From Athripsodes cinereus (Eukaryota > Arthropoda > Insecta > Trichoptera > Leptoceridae): a stretch of DNA of 64,000 bases. Below the pieces are notes generated by a model. The model was not told where the DNA came from, did no database searches, and was given only the letters and a program-made list of their open reading frames with translations. The position numbers were made by a program, and so were the translations under genes. Shown piece after piece: positions 22,906 through 34,497 of the stretch (the stretch's first letter is position 1; every line of letters starts with the position of its first letter). Where the stretch lies: assembly GCA_947579605.1 (NCBI GenBank), contig OX388311.1:23376951-23440950 (forward strand). The letters are read 5' to 3'.

Positions 22906-23323
22906 TAAGAAGTCCATCTTCGCTCATTCGTAATAAATAAAGTCGTGAGTATTTAATTCAGAAGATTGGGAACAATTCAAATTCAATCAAAGACAAATTA
23001 CTGTATACAAATAAGGTATCTACTGATAATATTTATGTACATTAGAATACGGATAAGATATGTAATATCTGTATCAATTATCTACCAACATTAAGGTGAG
23101 ACTGCAAGCTTTTTAATTTTCATTTAGTATTTCATTATGCATATTAGAAATCTTGTTGCACCGCGTGCAGTCTTATGTTGCAAGATGCAATTAGATTCAA
23201 ATTACATACACTTTAAACGTCTGCATCTTTCAATTTGTAACGAAGATTAGTTATTATTATACACAATATTTAAATAGATAAAAACTTTTAAATAAGAATT
23301 TCGAGAAATATTAAGAGCTACCT

Positions 23324-23721
23324 AAACATGAATCCTAAACAAGTGTCTTAGAAGGATTTTGGATGTCAGATGGTATGAATATGTTACAAATGATGCTGTG
23401 CGCCGGCGCACCCAGCAGAGACCTGTAATCTCCGTAATACAAGAGAGACGATGGTCCTGGCTGGGACATGTTTTGAGAATGCCCAATGATAGTTGGCCAA
23501 AAAGAGCACTGTTCTTCCGTCCGCAGGGGTTCCGTAGGCCCGGGCGTCCCTCTTTCACAATACACCGTTCCTATGACAACGATATCAGAGCGCAAGGAAT
23601 GTCGTGGGAAGAGGTGACGCAATTGGCACAGAGACGCTCTGAATGGAGGAGGCTGGTTTCTGCCCTGTGCTCCCGAGAGGAGCGTTGAGGGCGATGATGA
23701 TGATGATGATGAAACATGAAT
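23324..23721 (+). mobile_element. 5'-truncated LINE (LINE-C) with TSD
   Basis: The insert 23334-23711 is flanked by AAACATGAAT at 23324-23333 and 23712-23721. From 23335 to 23688 it is one open frame of ~117 codons: LNKCLRRILDVRWYEYV, RRRTQQRPVISVIQERRW, SWLGHVLRMPNDSWPKRALF, RPGRPSFTIHRSYD, MSWEEVTQLAQRRSEWRRLV and SALCSREER at the end. A (GAT)n tail follows. This is the post-RT part of a LINE; the GHVLRM and RRLVSALCS ends are characteristic. The frame has no stop or shift, so insertion is recent. The minus-strand frames here are its shadows. Confidence 0.9.
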
Positions 23722-23964
23722 ACTGCTTAATCTTGCGAGACCTACCTACAAATAGAAAAATGAAAAAATTAATCGCAATTTCGTATTCCGAGTAGCTCCA
23801 ATAATGTAGTACCTTGGTACCGTCTTTTAAGATCAGAGAGTTTTATGAAAAGGTTTTTGGAGGATATCGGATAAAATTAGAAATAAATCAAGGAACAGGA
23901 AAAAAGTTCTTTAGTGCAATCTTTTTGTTTGGTCGTCTTAAATTGAATACAATAAAGTAGACGT

Positions 23965-24133
23965 ACATTTTACATCTTTAATTCTTTCATGAGGTTTGCC
24001 ATCCATTTTGAATGTCTTAATTTTTGCTGGTAAGGAGAGAACAGCTTCCTTGTTTATCTAAAATAAGTGTCCTTGTTTATTATTTGCAGCTGATCTGCTG
24101 GCTACCCTACTTGTGGATGGTATGAAGTAGTAT
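23965..24133 (+). mobile_element. SINE-1 copy, 5'-truncated
   Basis: It starts at ACATTTTACATC and runs to the tail GGATGGTATGAAGTAGTA. The usual GCATGTTT block is replaced by a short local duplication (TCCTTGTTTAT twice, 27 bases apart). Part of the tail hairpin is lost. Confidence 0.7.
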
Positions 24134-24154
24134 AATATTGCATTGTGTATCGGA

Positions 24155-24420
24155 TGATTTATTCGGCGCCGTTTAATGGAGCATCCGTCTTACGGGTGTG
24201 GGAGTCAATGTTGGTAGAGTGATGCTTTAAATTTGCTCCTTAACGCTGTAACTTATTGGTTTTTACGAAGGTCCTCGGAGAAACAATTCCAGATGACAGG
24301 TCCTATAACACTAATAGCCCGATCGTGGAAACAGAATCTCGTCCAGCATGTTTGTGAATGTCTTTGCTGAGCGTAGAGGCTTACTTGCAGGTGTTTCGAG
24401 AACGCAGAGCTCAGAAAGTA
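24155..24420 (-). pseudogene. CR1-like LINE C-terminal remnant (LINE-E)
   Basis: On the minus strand the sequence encodes RFCFHDRAISVIGPVIWNCF, SEDLRKNQ, LRSKFKASLYQH, then TTAAACGGCGCCGAATAAA. The order matches the end of LINE-D (RSFSVAGPTAWN, DLRQNQ, FRSKLKTLLF, TTAAACGGCGCC), but the sequence is clearly a different, older family. Stops and at least one frameshift are present. Confidence 0.7.
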
Positions 24421-24424
24421 GTAG

Positions 24425-24994
24425 TAGAAATTAGGAAAAATAAAAAAACTTCCCTATTTGGTAAGACTAGTCCGCCATATGCCTACAATGAACTTTTATA
24501 TAAGGCCAAAACCTGTGTTTTTATTGTTATAATACAGACTTAACATCCGAAAATAATAATTTATGTACCGTTATGTTTTTAAATACTTATAAATGATCTG
24601 TTGAAAAAATATCATATATCATTGCCATTATTGATTAAAACATTAAATTAATGCATTCATAGAAAGTTAGAAGTTGTAGGTACATTTACTAACTGCGGTA
24701 GATGAACGCATTTGTACAAACGTCAATAATCTATTTTCTATTATATTATCAATCTAGTACCTACATACATAATATAGAACGATCATTGTAATACATCATA
24801 TTATTATTATTATTAGTACCTAATGTTTAGATATATTGAACCGGTTAAAAGGTAGGATGAAAGCGAAATTGGTTTTGAAGCTTCAACAAAATTGTATGTA
24901 GATTTGTACTTCTATATTAACACTTCTTGACGTAACTATGTATTAAATATTATTAACCAATAATATTTCTGGTTGTTGTTATAATTTCTAAGGC
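24425..24994. other. unassigned A+T-rich DNA
   Basis: Only an (ATT)n run near 24800. No coding signal. Confidence 0.4.
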
Positions 24995-25300
24995 TTCTTC
25001 TTTTTCTTGTAGTAGATAAGCTGAGGACCAACTGTCCTTCCATCTTTTTGGTGGTTTTTCCTACGGTGAACGTGAGCCAGCTGGTGTCTTTTTTGCAGCA
25101 ATGTGGGCGATCCTGTTTTCAGCCTTCCTGTCAACATCATAGATTTATATGTACTAATATAATTCTATGGTCTACATGGTCTATCTTGAATCGTCTCTTC
25201 TTTTTACTCCATCTCATTATGTTCTCCTTGTCGCATTTTCTTCTAATCTCAGTGTTTCTGATCCTATCTCTGAGAGTTTTACCCGTAATACTACGTCATG
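24995..25300 (-). pseudogene. LINE (RTE-like) C-terminal remnant (LINE-J)
   Basis: The minus strand reads TGKTLRDRIRNTEIRRKCDK, then ENIMRWSKKKRR, and further on VGKTTKKMEGQLV. KTLRDRIRNTEIR-KC-.ENI..W is a known signature of an RTE-like LINE family common in insects. Frameshifts separate the pieces. The 119-codon plus-strand frame at 25048-25407 runs antisense to it and is not a gene. Confidence 0.65.
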
Positions 25301-25444
25301 TTTTCATCTCAGATGCACAGGGCAAAAATCAGCCTTCTCCAATCCGAGCGTTTTCACTTTCCACGAATTCCCGACCTTCTGTGTCACTTGTTATAGGACG
25401 AATATGATGAAAATGTTCTGTTGAGGTAGTTCATATTTTTCCCA

Positions 25445-25605
25445 ATATGGGCTATTTTTGTTTTTTTTTTTGTTTATTGTTCCAACGAGGCGACTTACGT
25501 TGATCTGTTCTTCGGGTCGCCCCTAAGGAAATGAAAGTGATGTGTGCAAATTCGGATAAATAGGAGTCTCCGACTCCTGAGATATCCGAGTGTGTAGAGG
25601 TTCTT
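25445..25605 (-). mobile_element. possible retroposon with poly-A tail
   Basis: A T-rich run (TTTTTGTTTTTTTTTTTGTT) precedes a G+C-richer body with GTTCCAACGAGGCGACTTAC, CTTCGGGTCGCCCC and the hairpin GGAGTC-TCC-GACTCC. The arrangement fits the poly-A end of a minus-strand retroposon. No coding or family match. Confidence 0.35.
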
Positions 25606-26085
25606 TCAATGCAATGTTGAGGTAGTTATAAATCCTGTAGACGATAAAGCAGTGTCATTTTCGACTATTATTATTTGTTATTATCAAAATATGCTTCAAC
25701 CAAAACAATCTCCACTGCTGTATTACAGAGACCTGAAAAAGATCTTTGTTCCAGGAGTCATAAAGAAAATAAAAACAAGGGCATATCATGGAGTGTTATC
25801 TATGATTTTATCTCTTACACTGCAGTCTGGTACGTACTTTTATAATACGCAGCTATTCATCTTTATTTCAAAGCTTTCACGCTGCGTATGCACAGTTTGT
25901 ACTATGTACATGTTATACACTTACTCGTACTATTGTAGGTACTAGTACACTGTGTCTATACAAATCAACAATGTAATATTTTATTATTATTGCAGCATCG
26001 AAATAAAATTTGATTGATTTTTAATGTTGTGAGAAATATTCTTATATATAACTATAATTTCAAAATAGTAATGGAAAAAACTCTA

Positions 26086-26185
26086 TTCTTTTTATTTTTT
26101 TTTTATTTTTTTTAGCCCTGAACATCCTTCTTTGCAGCGCAGGGTGAGAAAATTCTTTGTCCATTCATAACAATTCTTTCCAATA
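26086..26185 (-). mobile_element. possible retroposon with poly-A tail
   Basis: A long T-rich run is followed by AGCCCTGAACATCCTTCTTT and GCAGCGCAGGGTGAG, a local G+C rise. It may be another minus-strand 3' end. Weak. Confidence 0.25.
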
Positions 26186-26432
26186 CATCATAAGCATTGT
26201 AATGTCGTTATCAAAGATAAGGTGTACTGTGATAAGGAAAAAGGATAATCCAAGCCGTTGGGAGTCTTGTAGATGGTAAAAAGTGCTTACATTGATCAAT
26301 TAAAAAAAATGGTGAAAAATTCCAGTTAATTGATTTGTTTAATAACATTCTATTCAATAACCTTGAAAAATGCAGCACATATATACCTACTCCTACCTAT
26401 GTATCTATGTAAACTCGCTTAATTTTGTTATA

Positions 26433-26665
26433 TCACTACTATATACTTTCAAGGTATATCCCACAAGTGGGATAGCCAGCAACTAATTAACATGTAAACT
26501 GTCTTCTCTGTGCCAAAAAAATAAAGCAATCAAAATGGGTGGCATACCTCAACGCTGAATTAAACATGTGAAATGTTTCCTTTTTTTGAACACCTGCCTT
26601 TTACAGAACACTCGAAAACCTATGCAAAAGAGTGGAAGACCTATTCTTAGTCGGGTTCTTCATGA
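26433..26665 (-). mobile_element. SINE-1 full-length copy, diverged
   Basis: Minus-strand copy: CACTACTATATAC tail, TATCCCACAAGTGGGATAGC, AACTGTCTTCTCTGTGCC, GAACACCTGCCTTTTACAG, ACACTCGAAAACC and a decayed head, TCGGGTTCTTCATG. The CCCAC-AA-GTGGG hairpin near the 3' end is perfect here. Confidence 0.8.
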
Positions 26666-26669
26666 GGCA

Positions 26670-27659
26670 AATGTTCTATCTCTAACTAACAACGTAAAAA
26701 CATTATTTTGTAATATTGAAATTAAAATTACAAGAGATGAATCTCTTTGAGTGTTTTCATAATGAACCTGCTTAAAATAATACATAATATAATGAGAATT
26801 TATTACACAAGATCTACATACATAGCAAATGAAAGAGCAACATTTTGAATGCAAGAAGAAAAAATATAATAACATTTCTTCTTTGTTCTTAACATTGACA
26901 TGTACACCTGTATTGTGTTTAAAACATTTGTACGTGATAGATGTATCTTAACACTTTGTATACAATGTCTGACTATGAATGATCTATGTTTGGTAATAGT
27001 CAATACAAGAATTTATATGTTTAACAAGTTCAGCAGCTGTTATTTAATTATTTTATTCTTTTTGCACATCATCATTATATAAAAGAGTTGACAATCCAAT
27101 ACAAAATTTAAAATACAAGGACGATATCCAGTGGCACATACCCAATTCAAACAAGTGTAGATACTTATACATACTAATAGAAAAAAAAGTTAAATTTTAA
27201 ATTATATTTGACACACCCAACATTTTGTTTCATATCTGTTGTTTGCCTCTCTCGTAAAGAGGTACATCGAAGGAGTTTAGTCAAAGTTTATTACATATTT
27301 CGAGTTTAGTCAAGTTTAGCTTTTCTCTTTGTATGTAGTTTCCTTACTTCATCTTTCCACCTCGCTGTATTTCTACCAGCTAATATTAATTAATACAAAG
27401 CACCCTGAGAGCGCTGCTAATTATTATCATCATCATCATCATAGCCTTTTACATCCTCTATCGTGCCTTTTTCCACCAGATAACCAGATTGGTTTAGTAA
27501 TGCATTGAATATTTCATCACTGTGACTGAACATGTTGATAGTCACTGGTATTTAGAAATCACTTCTCTTTTATTAAGATATTTATCAGTCAGCAATTCTC
27601 TTGAAAACAAAATATGAAAATAACAATGTTTATAAGAATTTTACAAATTTATAAAACAA
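26670..27659. other. unassigned A+T-rich DNA
   Basis: Overlapping frames on both strands at 26660-27082 have no motif. Around 27300-27380 the minus strand has a short LINE-like string RWKDEVRKLHTKRK, and at 27427-27442 an (ATC)n tract resembles a minus-strand LINE tail. Neither is enough to name an element. Confidence 0.35.
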
Positions 27660-27718
27660 AACATTCGAAAGTTAACGACATAAAGTGGGAGACCAATTCT
27701 TTACCGGGTGCTCCACGG
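27660..27718 (-). mobile_element. SINE-1 5' fragment
   Basis: Only the 5' ~55 bases: AAAGTGGGAGACCAATTCTT, TACCGGGTGCTCCACGG, preceded by ATTCGAAAGTTAACG. The rest is absent, so it is 3'-truncated or broken by later rearrangement. Confidence 0.75.
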
Positions 27719-27783
27719 AACAATTTTTTTATCAAAATATTATCAATACCATGCTACACCCACCTCCATAGATCCCAGACACA

Positions 27784-27868
27784 TTCTTCTTCCTTTCTTT
27801 TCGTATGGCTCGGTGTTGATGAATCTTAACCCATGTGGGCTGCGTCGTGTCCTCTACAGTCTTGGCTA
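27784..27868 (-). mobile_element. LINE-G 3' end fragment
   Basis: The minus strand carries AAGACTGTAGAGGACACGAC, then GCAGCCCACATGGGTTAAG, CATCAACACC and GAGCCATACGAAAAG. It is the same 3' UTR as the 17.1-kb LINE-G, with an A/G-rich tail instead of (AAAGT)n. The upstream sequence is not homologous to LINE-G coding sequence. Confidence 0.8.
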
Positions 27869-27879
27869 TTATTTCACAC

Positions 27880-28060
27880 GGAGGTTTTGGCGGTTTGGTG
27901 GTTTGGCGGGCCAACCCTTAAGGCTGCCCTCTATGGCGCCTCCGGTGTGGACAAGATTTGTTAAGTGTAGAATTTCGGATACATGGAAGTCTTCAGACTT
28001 CTGGGCTATCCAGGTGATCGGTGGGTCCTTCAATGTGACACACCCAACACGTAGCAAGGA
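27880..28060. other. G+C-rich segment of unknown identity
   Basis: This is one of the few G+C-rich patches in the window (GGCGGTTTGGTGGTTTGGCG, CTCTATGGCGCCTCCGGTG). It borders the LINE-G fragment and may be part of a chimeric or related LINE. The minus-strand frame 27869-28111 crosses it but shows no motif I recognise. Confidence 0.4.
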
Positions 28061-28654
28061 TTGTGAAAACAACGTGAAATGAAAATTTATGAAAAATAAA
28101 GTCTTATGCAAGGAACTTGGACGTAAAAGAGTACTTTTTTCGCTTATTGAAATTTTGTGGTTTGTGAACGAAAGTAGTCAAATCCATTTTTTGTGTCGAG
28201 CTCTATAAAACTGCATTTTCCATAACAGTCAAATCCTATGCAATTAATAAGAAAAATAGGATATAAATTAGAATCCTGTATTGTAAAAAGGCTCCACTTA
28301 CATTTTACCACCAATGGATATGTCCGACTTCGACCACAAACCTCTAAATTGTATTTCAAATATGTATCAAGAAGAATTTTTTTGAATAAAATTAACCGAA
28401 ATTTGGAAGAACTATTAACACACGAGACTGGAAGTTTATATAATAATGTTATTAGTCTACAAAAGTCATTTATTTGAGGGATAAAGCTTGACCGTCGGTC
28501 AAAGAAAGTAATTATGTAAGTACGAAGTTGAAAATAATAAATAAACACAAAACAAACGAAACGAAAGTCTTTCTGTTCTGCATGTTTCTATTATTTTACA
28601 TATTTTTATACGTCAACATACAAACAGGGTTCATGCTGTGTTTAAATTTGTGAG

Positions 28655-28801
28655 ATGACGAGTGTTCACGATGTGATAGATTGGACACGATTACAAGATG
28701 AAATTGAAATCGACATGATGTTTCACGAGGAGAAGATGTTACGAACCACAAATTTGTTTTTGAGAGATGTAAAATTGGAATTCGAAATATTTGTTGTGTG
28801 A
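28655..28801 (+). CDS. small acidic ORF, possible exon
   Basis: ATG at 28655 to TGA at 28799-28801, 48 codons. It is rich in Asp, Glu, Val and Met (DVIDWTRLQDEIEIDMMF, HEEKML), unlike the Asn/Ile/Phe/Tyr-rich chance frames around it. An acceptor-like ACAAACAG lies at about 28620-28627, and a donor-like GTGAGT overlaps the stop at 28798-28803, so it could be an exon. I do not recognise the protein, and an upstream ATG with a short frame precedes it. It may equally be chance. Confidence 0.25.
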   Translation: MTSVHDVIDWTRLQDEIEIDMMFHEEKMLRTTNLFLRDVKLEFEIFVV

Positions 28802-28809
28802 GTGATTGG

Positions 28810-31030
28810 GCAGTTTTATATGTGATTGAACAGGCAGATATGTCAAAGTTAAAAGTAAGAAAACGGAATACAAATACGTTTTCATAAAAATAAAGTCGAT
28901 ATTAAATTCAATTGCATTGGTTATCTAAATATCATTTTGTTGTAGTGGTATGTATCATTTTTAAATTAAATCATTTCAATTTTGACTACATATTTATTAC
29001 ACGAACATACGGAGATGCCATGATGGTAAGAAAGAATGAAAGAATATATATGTACAATTTTGTTCCTAATGAAAGTACAAATAAGCGAAAAACAAACATT
29101 TAAGTTCTTCACAAGTGATTGTATCTTTTGAGATAAAGATGTTTATTATAATTATTATCATAGAATGTAACATCAAATCGTGTAAGTATGATCAATATTA
29201 TAGCGTATCGTTATAACGATTAGAATTCCAACAAACATCACGTTATAAATATTATCATAATGAGAAAATAGAAAGCTTTCACCTTCATCTTGCAAATAGT
29301 TAAACTGTGCAAAATATAATTTGTTATTATTAACATACCTTAATAAGATGTAAGCTGTTCTATCTTAACTTGAACTTCATATTACAAAAAAAAATATGAT
29401 AATAATAACGCCACGATTTTGAAAGCAATGGACGTTATTCCAAATAATAATTAAAGCACATAAACCTAATTATGTAAGAATATTATGTTGTAATTCAGCC
29501 ATGTATGATTAAAATTATAATTGAACACTTTGAAACAATCCATCATGTGAAATTTTTACAATAAAGATAATTAATTAACTTTGATACATAGTTCTAAAAT
29601 TTAATTACTCAAATTGATATTGCCTAGTCTGATATAAAATTTAATCACTAACTACAATTCTATAATCATAATTATTATAATCTAGTATTTCGATGTATGT
29701 TGAGGTAATTGGGCTTAATATTTATTTTTATTTATCGCATTATGTTGAACATATTTTGATTTTAAGAGTAAAGGAACGCGTTCTATAAAATATATTATTA
29801 TTTTTTTATTCTAAGTGTCCTAAGTATTTGTATATTTTGGATTTTCTGTGAGTCATACAATGCAATAATAAAATTCAATTTGCCCTTAATACTAGTGTTA
29901 AGTTTTAGGATTGCTATGACCTATATTATCAATTAATTATTTTCAAGAAGTCTTTTATTCTTAAAGCTTTGAGTGAAACATAAACGACGTCATACTTACT
30001 TCATTTCTCGATTTTCTTTTAATTCAGGCTTTGATATAGAATACTATGAAACTTACATCCTGTCGGATGATGTGTGATGATAATGAAGAAAAACCTGTCA
30101 CAGTCTAAAACCATTCAACAATCATTCGATCGTCTCGAGGAGCGAAAAGTGCTATCTGCTATTCGCTCTTCAGTTATTTTATTATTCACACCGCAGTGTC
30201 CTTGTCATTTTATTCTACGTGATTCATCTGACTACTCCAAAAACTCTGGTCTCTTTTTTCAGATTAAATGACAATACAAGGTTAATTACATTAATGACGC
30301 TGTTTCTTATATTTACCCATTTAGTTAATATTACATTGTACAGTCAAGCGTTCGGTATAAAAAGAAGACTTTATAAATGCAATGGTTTACTATTTTAATG
30401 GTCATATTTTGTACTAAACTACATCGTATAATATTATAATAATTTGACCGGAAACGTATGTAAATTCAATTGCTTTTACAATACATTGGTATGTGATTGA
30501 AATATTGTGTTAATCACAACAGCTATAAAATGGAACAAAACATGAATATTTTTCATCATTATTATTATTAAAATATTCGAATATTAGCAATCAATTCTAG
30601 AAGTTCTTTGATTCAAATTTAGATAATAATTTTATACATTTACACTTTTGGTAAATATTTAAATCAATTGTTATTTCTCAATTGAATTGCTGTTTTAAAT
30701 AAAAATGATAAAATTTATGAGCATTATTACTTTTATTACAAGTTGTTTTAAAACCAGATTTGTCATTATCAAATATTGCAAAGATGTTTTACGCAAGCAA
30801 TAAGTTTAGAAAAAAATATTCTTTTTTTTCTCCGTTCCGAAGTTGACAATTTGTGTTTTCAAATAGTAAGATATGACTATTGCTGTATTTTATATCTTTT
30901 TTGTATAAGATTTAAATGAAATAATCTATTTTTTTTTTAGTTTTAACCTTGGACTATAATAAACATAAAATAAAATTAATAAACGATATGCTTGGGATAT
31001 CGAGACTATATAAACAAGCTTCTGATTAAA
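28810..31030. other. 2.2-kb stretch without recognised feature
   Basis: Very A+T-rich. A 65-codon frame at 30074-30271 has no motif. No repeat family of the window occurs here. Confidence 0.45.
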
Positions 31031-31034
31031 TCCT

Positions 31035-32370
31035 CTTTGTATATATAATGAGTTACAATCCATTGGATTGGTCTGCAATGAGTTTTGACTTATTTCTCCA
31101 CTCCTCCCTATTCTCAGCTAGTCTCTTCAACTCCATATATGAGCCACAGCTCATGTCCCTCTTCAGTTGGTCCATATAGGCGTCTCTCGGTCGACCTCTG
31201 CCATTTGTGCCCTCGGTCCTGCCCTCTGCGATTGCGATGAGCAGTCCTGGGTGCCTGATGTTGTGGCCAATCCAATTAGCTCGTTGTTGGCAGATTCTTT
31301 TGAGGAGTTGCCTTTTTTCGCCAACCCTGGTTAACACTTCTTCGTTTTCGACGTGTTCCGACTAATGAATCTTCAGCATGCGTCTATAGCACCACATTTC
31401 AAATGCCGCTAACCGTCCGCTTTCCCTCTTGCTGATGGTCCACGTCTCGCACCCATATAACAAAATGCTCCACACAAAGGCTTTAGTGAGATTCTTCCTC
31501 ACGCTTAGATCAATATTAGGGGATTCTAATATTTTGGATTTTTTGTTAAAGGCAATTCGTGCCTGGTTTATTCTGCTCACAATTTCTGATTTGGAGCGTC
31601 CGTCATGGTTTATTCTGCTGCCCAAGTACACGAATTCTCTTACTTGTTTGATGCTCACTCCATTTATGGCAATGTTCGCAGTCGCTTCCTCCCTTCCAAC
31701 GACCATACATTTTGTTTTATCTTTATTTATTTTCATGTTGTACTTTGACAACAGTATACTTTCCATTTTCCCTAAGGCTTCGTTCAGCTCCATCTCGGAG
31801 TCTGCGAGCAGTGCTATGTCGTCTGCATATCTAATCATGTCGACTTTTTTCCCATTTATTTTTACTCCTGTCCAGTTCTTCATTTCTTCTCTGAGTTCAT
31901 CAATAGCTCGCTGTATATAGCAGTTAAATAGTGCTGGCGACATTGAGCATCCCTGTCTCACACCTTGTTCTACCCTCGCTTCTGCGCAGCTCTCTCCGCT
32001 TTTAATTACAGCCATTTCATTCTTGTATAGGCTCCAGATTGCTCTTCTGTCCTTATAGCTCATTCCTATCTGGTTTAGAGTCTTAAAAAGTTGTTCCCAT
32101 TCTACTTTATCGAATGCTTTTTCTAGGTCGATGAATGCTACATACGTGTTTCTATTTACTGTTATTCTCTTTTCAAGAACAAGTCTTAGACTCAGAATTG
32201 CATCTCTTGTACCTGTCTCTTTGCGGAATCCAAATTGATCTTCTGAAAGTGTTTCGTTGATTTTACTTTCCGCCCTTTTCATTATAATGTTGCTGAGTAT
32301 TATCCTCTCTGTATTCTTAATTAAATTTATGAATGTACCAAGATGCTCCAAGTTCCTATTAAAATCTTTT
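31035..32370 (-). mobile_element. LINE-A, best-preserved copy
   Basis: Minus-strand non-LTR retrotransposon, 5'-truncated. It holds most of the RT domain and the whole C-terminus, then a short noncoding end with (TA)n near 31035. The endonuclease region is missing, and the 5' boundary near 32340-32370 is inferred from where homology-like sequence ends. No clear TSD is visible. The 3.1-kb element is a second, shorter copy of the same family. The protein type is seen in RTE-like and other insect LINEs, and I do not fix the clade. Confidence 0.9.
31053..32351 (-). pseudogene. LINE-A reverse transcriptase, one premature stop
   Basis: A single frame of 433 codons is interrupted only by TAG at 31362-31364. 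The first part (329 residues) has RT motifs in order: EDQFGFRKETGTRDAIL at ~38-54, AFIDLEKAFDKVEW at ~72-85 (first catalytic Asp), EQGVRQGCSMSPALFN at ~128-143 and the catalytic box RYADDIALLADS at ~174-185, then a thumb-like region with YLGSRINHDG and LLYGCETW. The second part (31053-31337 and just upstream) is the C-terminal block with WIGHNIR and GRGRPRDAYMDQLKRDM. The catalytic YADD is intact. There is no ATG at the start; the frame is open because of the 5' truncation. It is not expected to be active, as the endonuclease is missing. The plus-strand frame 31429-31920 is its shadow. Confidence 0.9.
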
Positions 32371-34022
32371 TAAATGTCAGAGATACGGAAAATATTGGTA
32401 TAAACTTTGCAAATGAGTTGTTTATCTTCACATGTTAGTATATTTTCATTTTACTTATCGTACGTAAACATAAATTTTACCATTATAATTCATATTGTAT
32501 TATACTTAAATGTATTTTTAATATACTTAGCAGTTTGTAATTCGGTGAACGCAACTTCAAAGTATTTTTATACCTACGCAACAGTTTGGTATAACATTAA
32601 ACACAACAGCATTGCAAGGTCGTTCGTTGTACTGGAGAATATTGTTATTATAATATCTAAGGGGAAACAGTTCGTTAATTCTTAAGAATGTGCCGAAATA
32701 CTCGCCAATATATATAGACCCACGTATTCTAGTAGTTAACACACAACAACATTATAATTATTATTCGAGTATCTATATATATTAAATATAGAGGTACTAG
32801 ATAATTATTATAATTTCAATTAGCAGATATTATTATTAATTGTAATTTTGATAACAGAATTATAAAAACAAGTGTTCTGATACTTTAATCTTCTTGCAAG
32901 TGTTTGTTACGTTATAAATATCACATTGATGTTGTTATTGCAAATTAAATATTTTTATGTGTGTTGGTTTTTGAGGTTTTATTAACATATAAATTATGAA
33001 TTAGTATTAAACAGTAAATTATTTTTGTATCACTATGTGATATTTCATTTTATCAAACCAAAATGATTGATTTAAGCGATGAGCGTTATTAATATGTGTT
33101 TATTGAGGTTTTGCCAAACAGATCTTTTCAAACGAATACTATTTTACGTACTATCATTGTTGGAATTGAGGCTTCCAACCATATAGGTACCTTTTTTATT
33201 ATTTGTAGTCAGTCCTCAGGTTGGGAAATTCAAGTAACTTTAAACTGTAAACAGAAGAAGTTCTGATCTTATAGTTGAACTTTAAAGTTTTTAATTTTAG
33301 TGTTAGGTAGGTAATAGATAGGTTCATATAAAAACAATCGCTTAATACAGTTAATTTTGGTTGACCAACTGTTCTTGGTAGAGGTCTACGCTATTTTTTG
33401 TTAATGTGCATAATACTTATGAGTTCGGTATAATATTATACCGCCAATATCTTTCTACGTATCATGGTAATATAGTGTTTATTAATATATTACACCAAGA
33501 CGCCATATGATCAACATATTGATTAATTCGACCAGCTGTTAATATATTGTAATATAGTCACCCATAGGTGTGTATTATAAATGTAGGTATATTTTCTAGG
33601 TAGACATGAACAACTACCAAAACTAATTTGATTACCAAATAGCAAAATTGAAAGTGAAACGTTCTTGCTCTTGGTGTAAGTATGTATATGTGTAGGTACG
33701 TATAAATTATCACAAGCATGTTCATATAAACATATGATGGACGCTTGTTTTAACAATCATATATATATATGTTTGATAAATGGATATTTAATAGAGTTTA
33801 ATTCTTATTTGATAGGGTGATTATACAATTTATAATTATTTGTCTAATGATCATGTATGTGAAATGCTATTTCATTTTATAATATTTTTTTACTTGAGCC
33901 AAAAAAATGTGTACCTACCGTCAAGTCATCGACAAAAAATAAGTCTCCTACTTTTTCTATACTCTGTAAGTTTATGAGCGACATATAAATAGTAGATGTT
34001 TGTAAAATATCATATATTATAA
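32371..34022. other. unassigned A+T-rich DNA
   Basis: Frames at 32407-32685 (92 codons) and 33523-33756 (minus) show only hydrophobic, Tyr/Ile/Asn-rich sequence without motifs. No repeat recognised. Confidence 0.4.
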
Positions 34023-34173
34023 GATATTAACCATCTTTAGTTCAGCGATGAGGTATGCCACCTAACGTGAATATTTTAATTTTTATTGGCACCACCATGA
34101 GGATTAAATTTGGATGTTTTTAACATGCTGTTTGCCTATAATTACCCTTAATGGGGTGATGCCGTGACGGTAC
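34023..34173 (+). mobile_element. SINE-1 copy, old and 5'-truncated
   Basis: It has GTTCAGCGATGAGGTATGCC, TTTTATTGGCACC and the 3' end GATGCCGTGACGGTACGG. The tail hairpin is decayed. It begins inside the family, missing the head. Confidence 0.65.
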
Positions 34174-34497
34174 GGTTAGAGACACATTATATTTATTTAA
34201 CAATCTGATAAAATGTAGCTATATTTTTTCTTGTATATGTTCAAAACTATTCTGTATTGATGAATATGTGATGTTCGGTAAATAATTAATTAAACATTTA
34301 TAAAAGATAAGTAATTATAATAATAACTAGACAACCTAATTATGATGCGGCGTTTTGTGGAAAAACCACCGCAAGGGCTCATTCAAGAATCATAACACCT
34401 CCTGAACAATAGGGTTTTTAACCTCGTCTTGAACACCTAAAGTGCATAAACATTATGCAGTTGTACAGCATGCGAAGAAAAGTAGTAGGAAGGTGAC

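Noticed and set aside
25048..25407. 119-codon plus-strand frame with hydrophobic stretches, like a membrane protein
   Set aside because: It is antisense to the LINE-J remnant; the minus strand carries the recognisable KTLRDRIRNTEIRRKC block.
28238..28477. 79-codon frame with INRNLEEL, similar to INRDLEEL of LINE-B
   Set aside because: Only one short match, no GRPR or terminal block nearby; probably coincidence.
31429..31920. 163-codon plus-strand frame
   Set aside because: Antisense shadow of the LINE-A reverse transcriptase.
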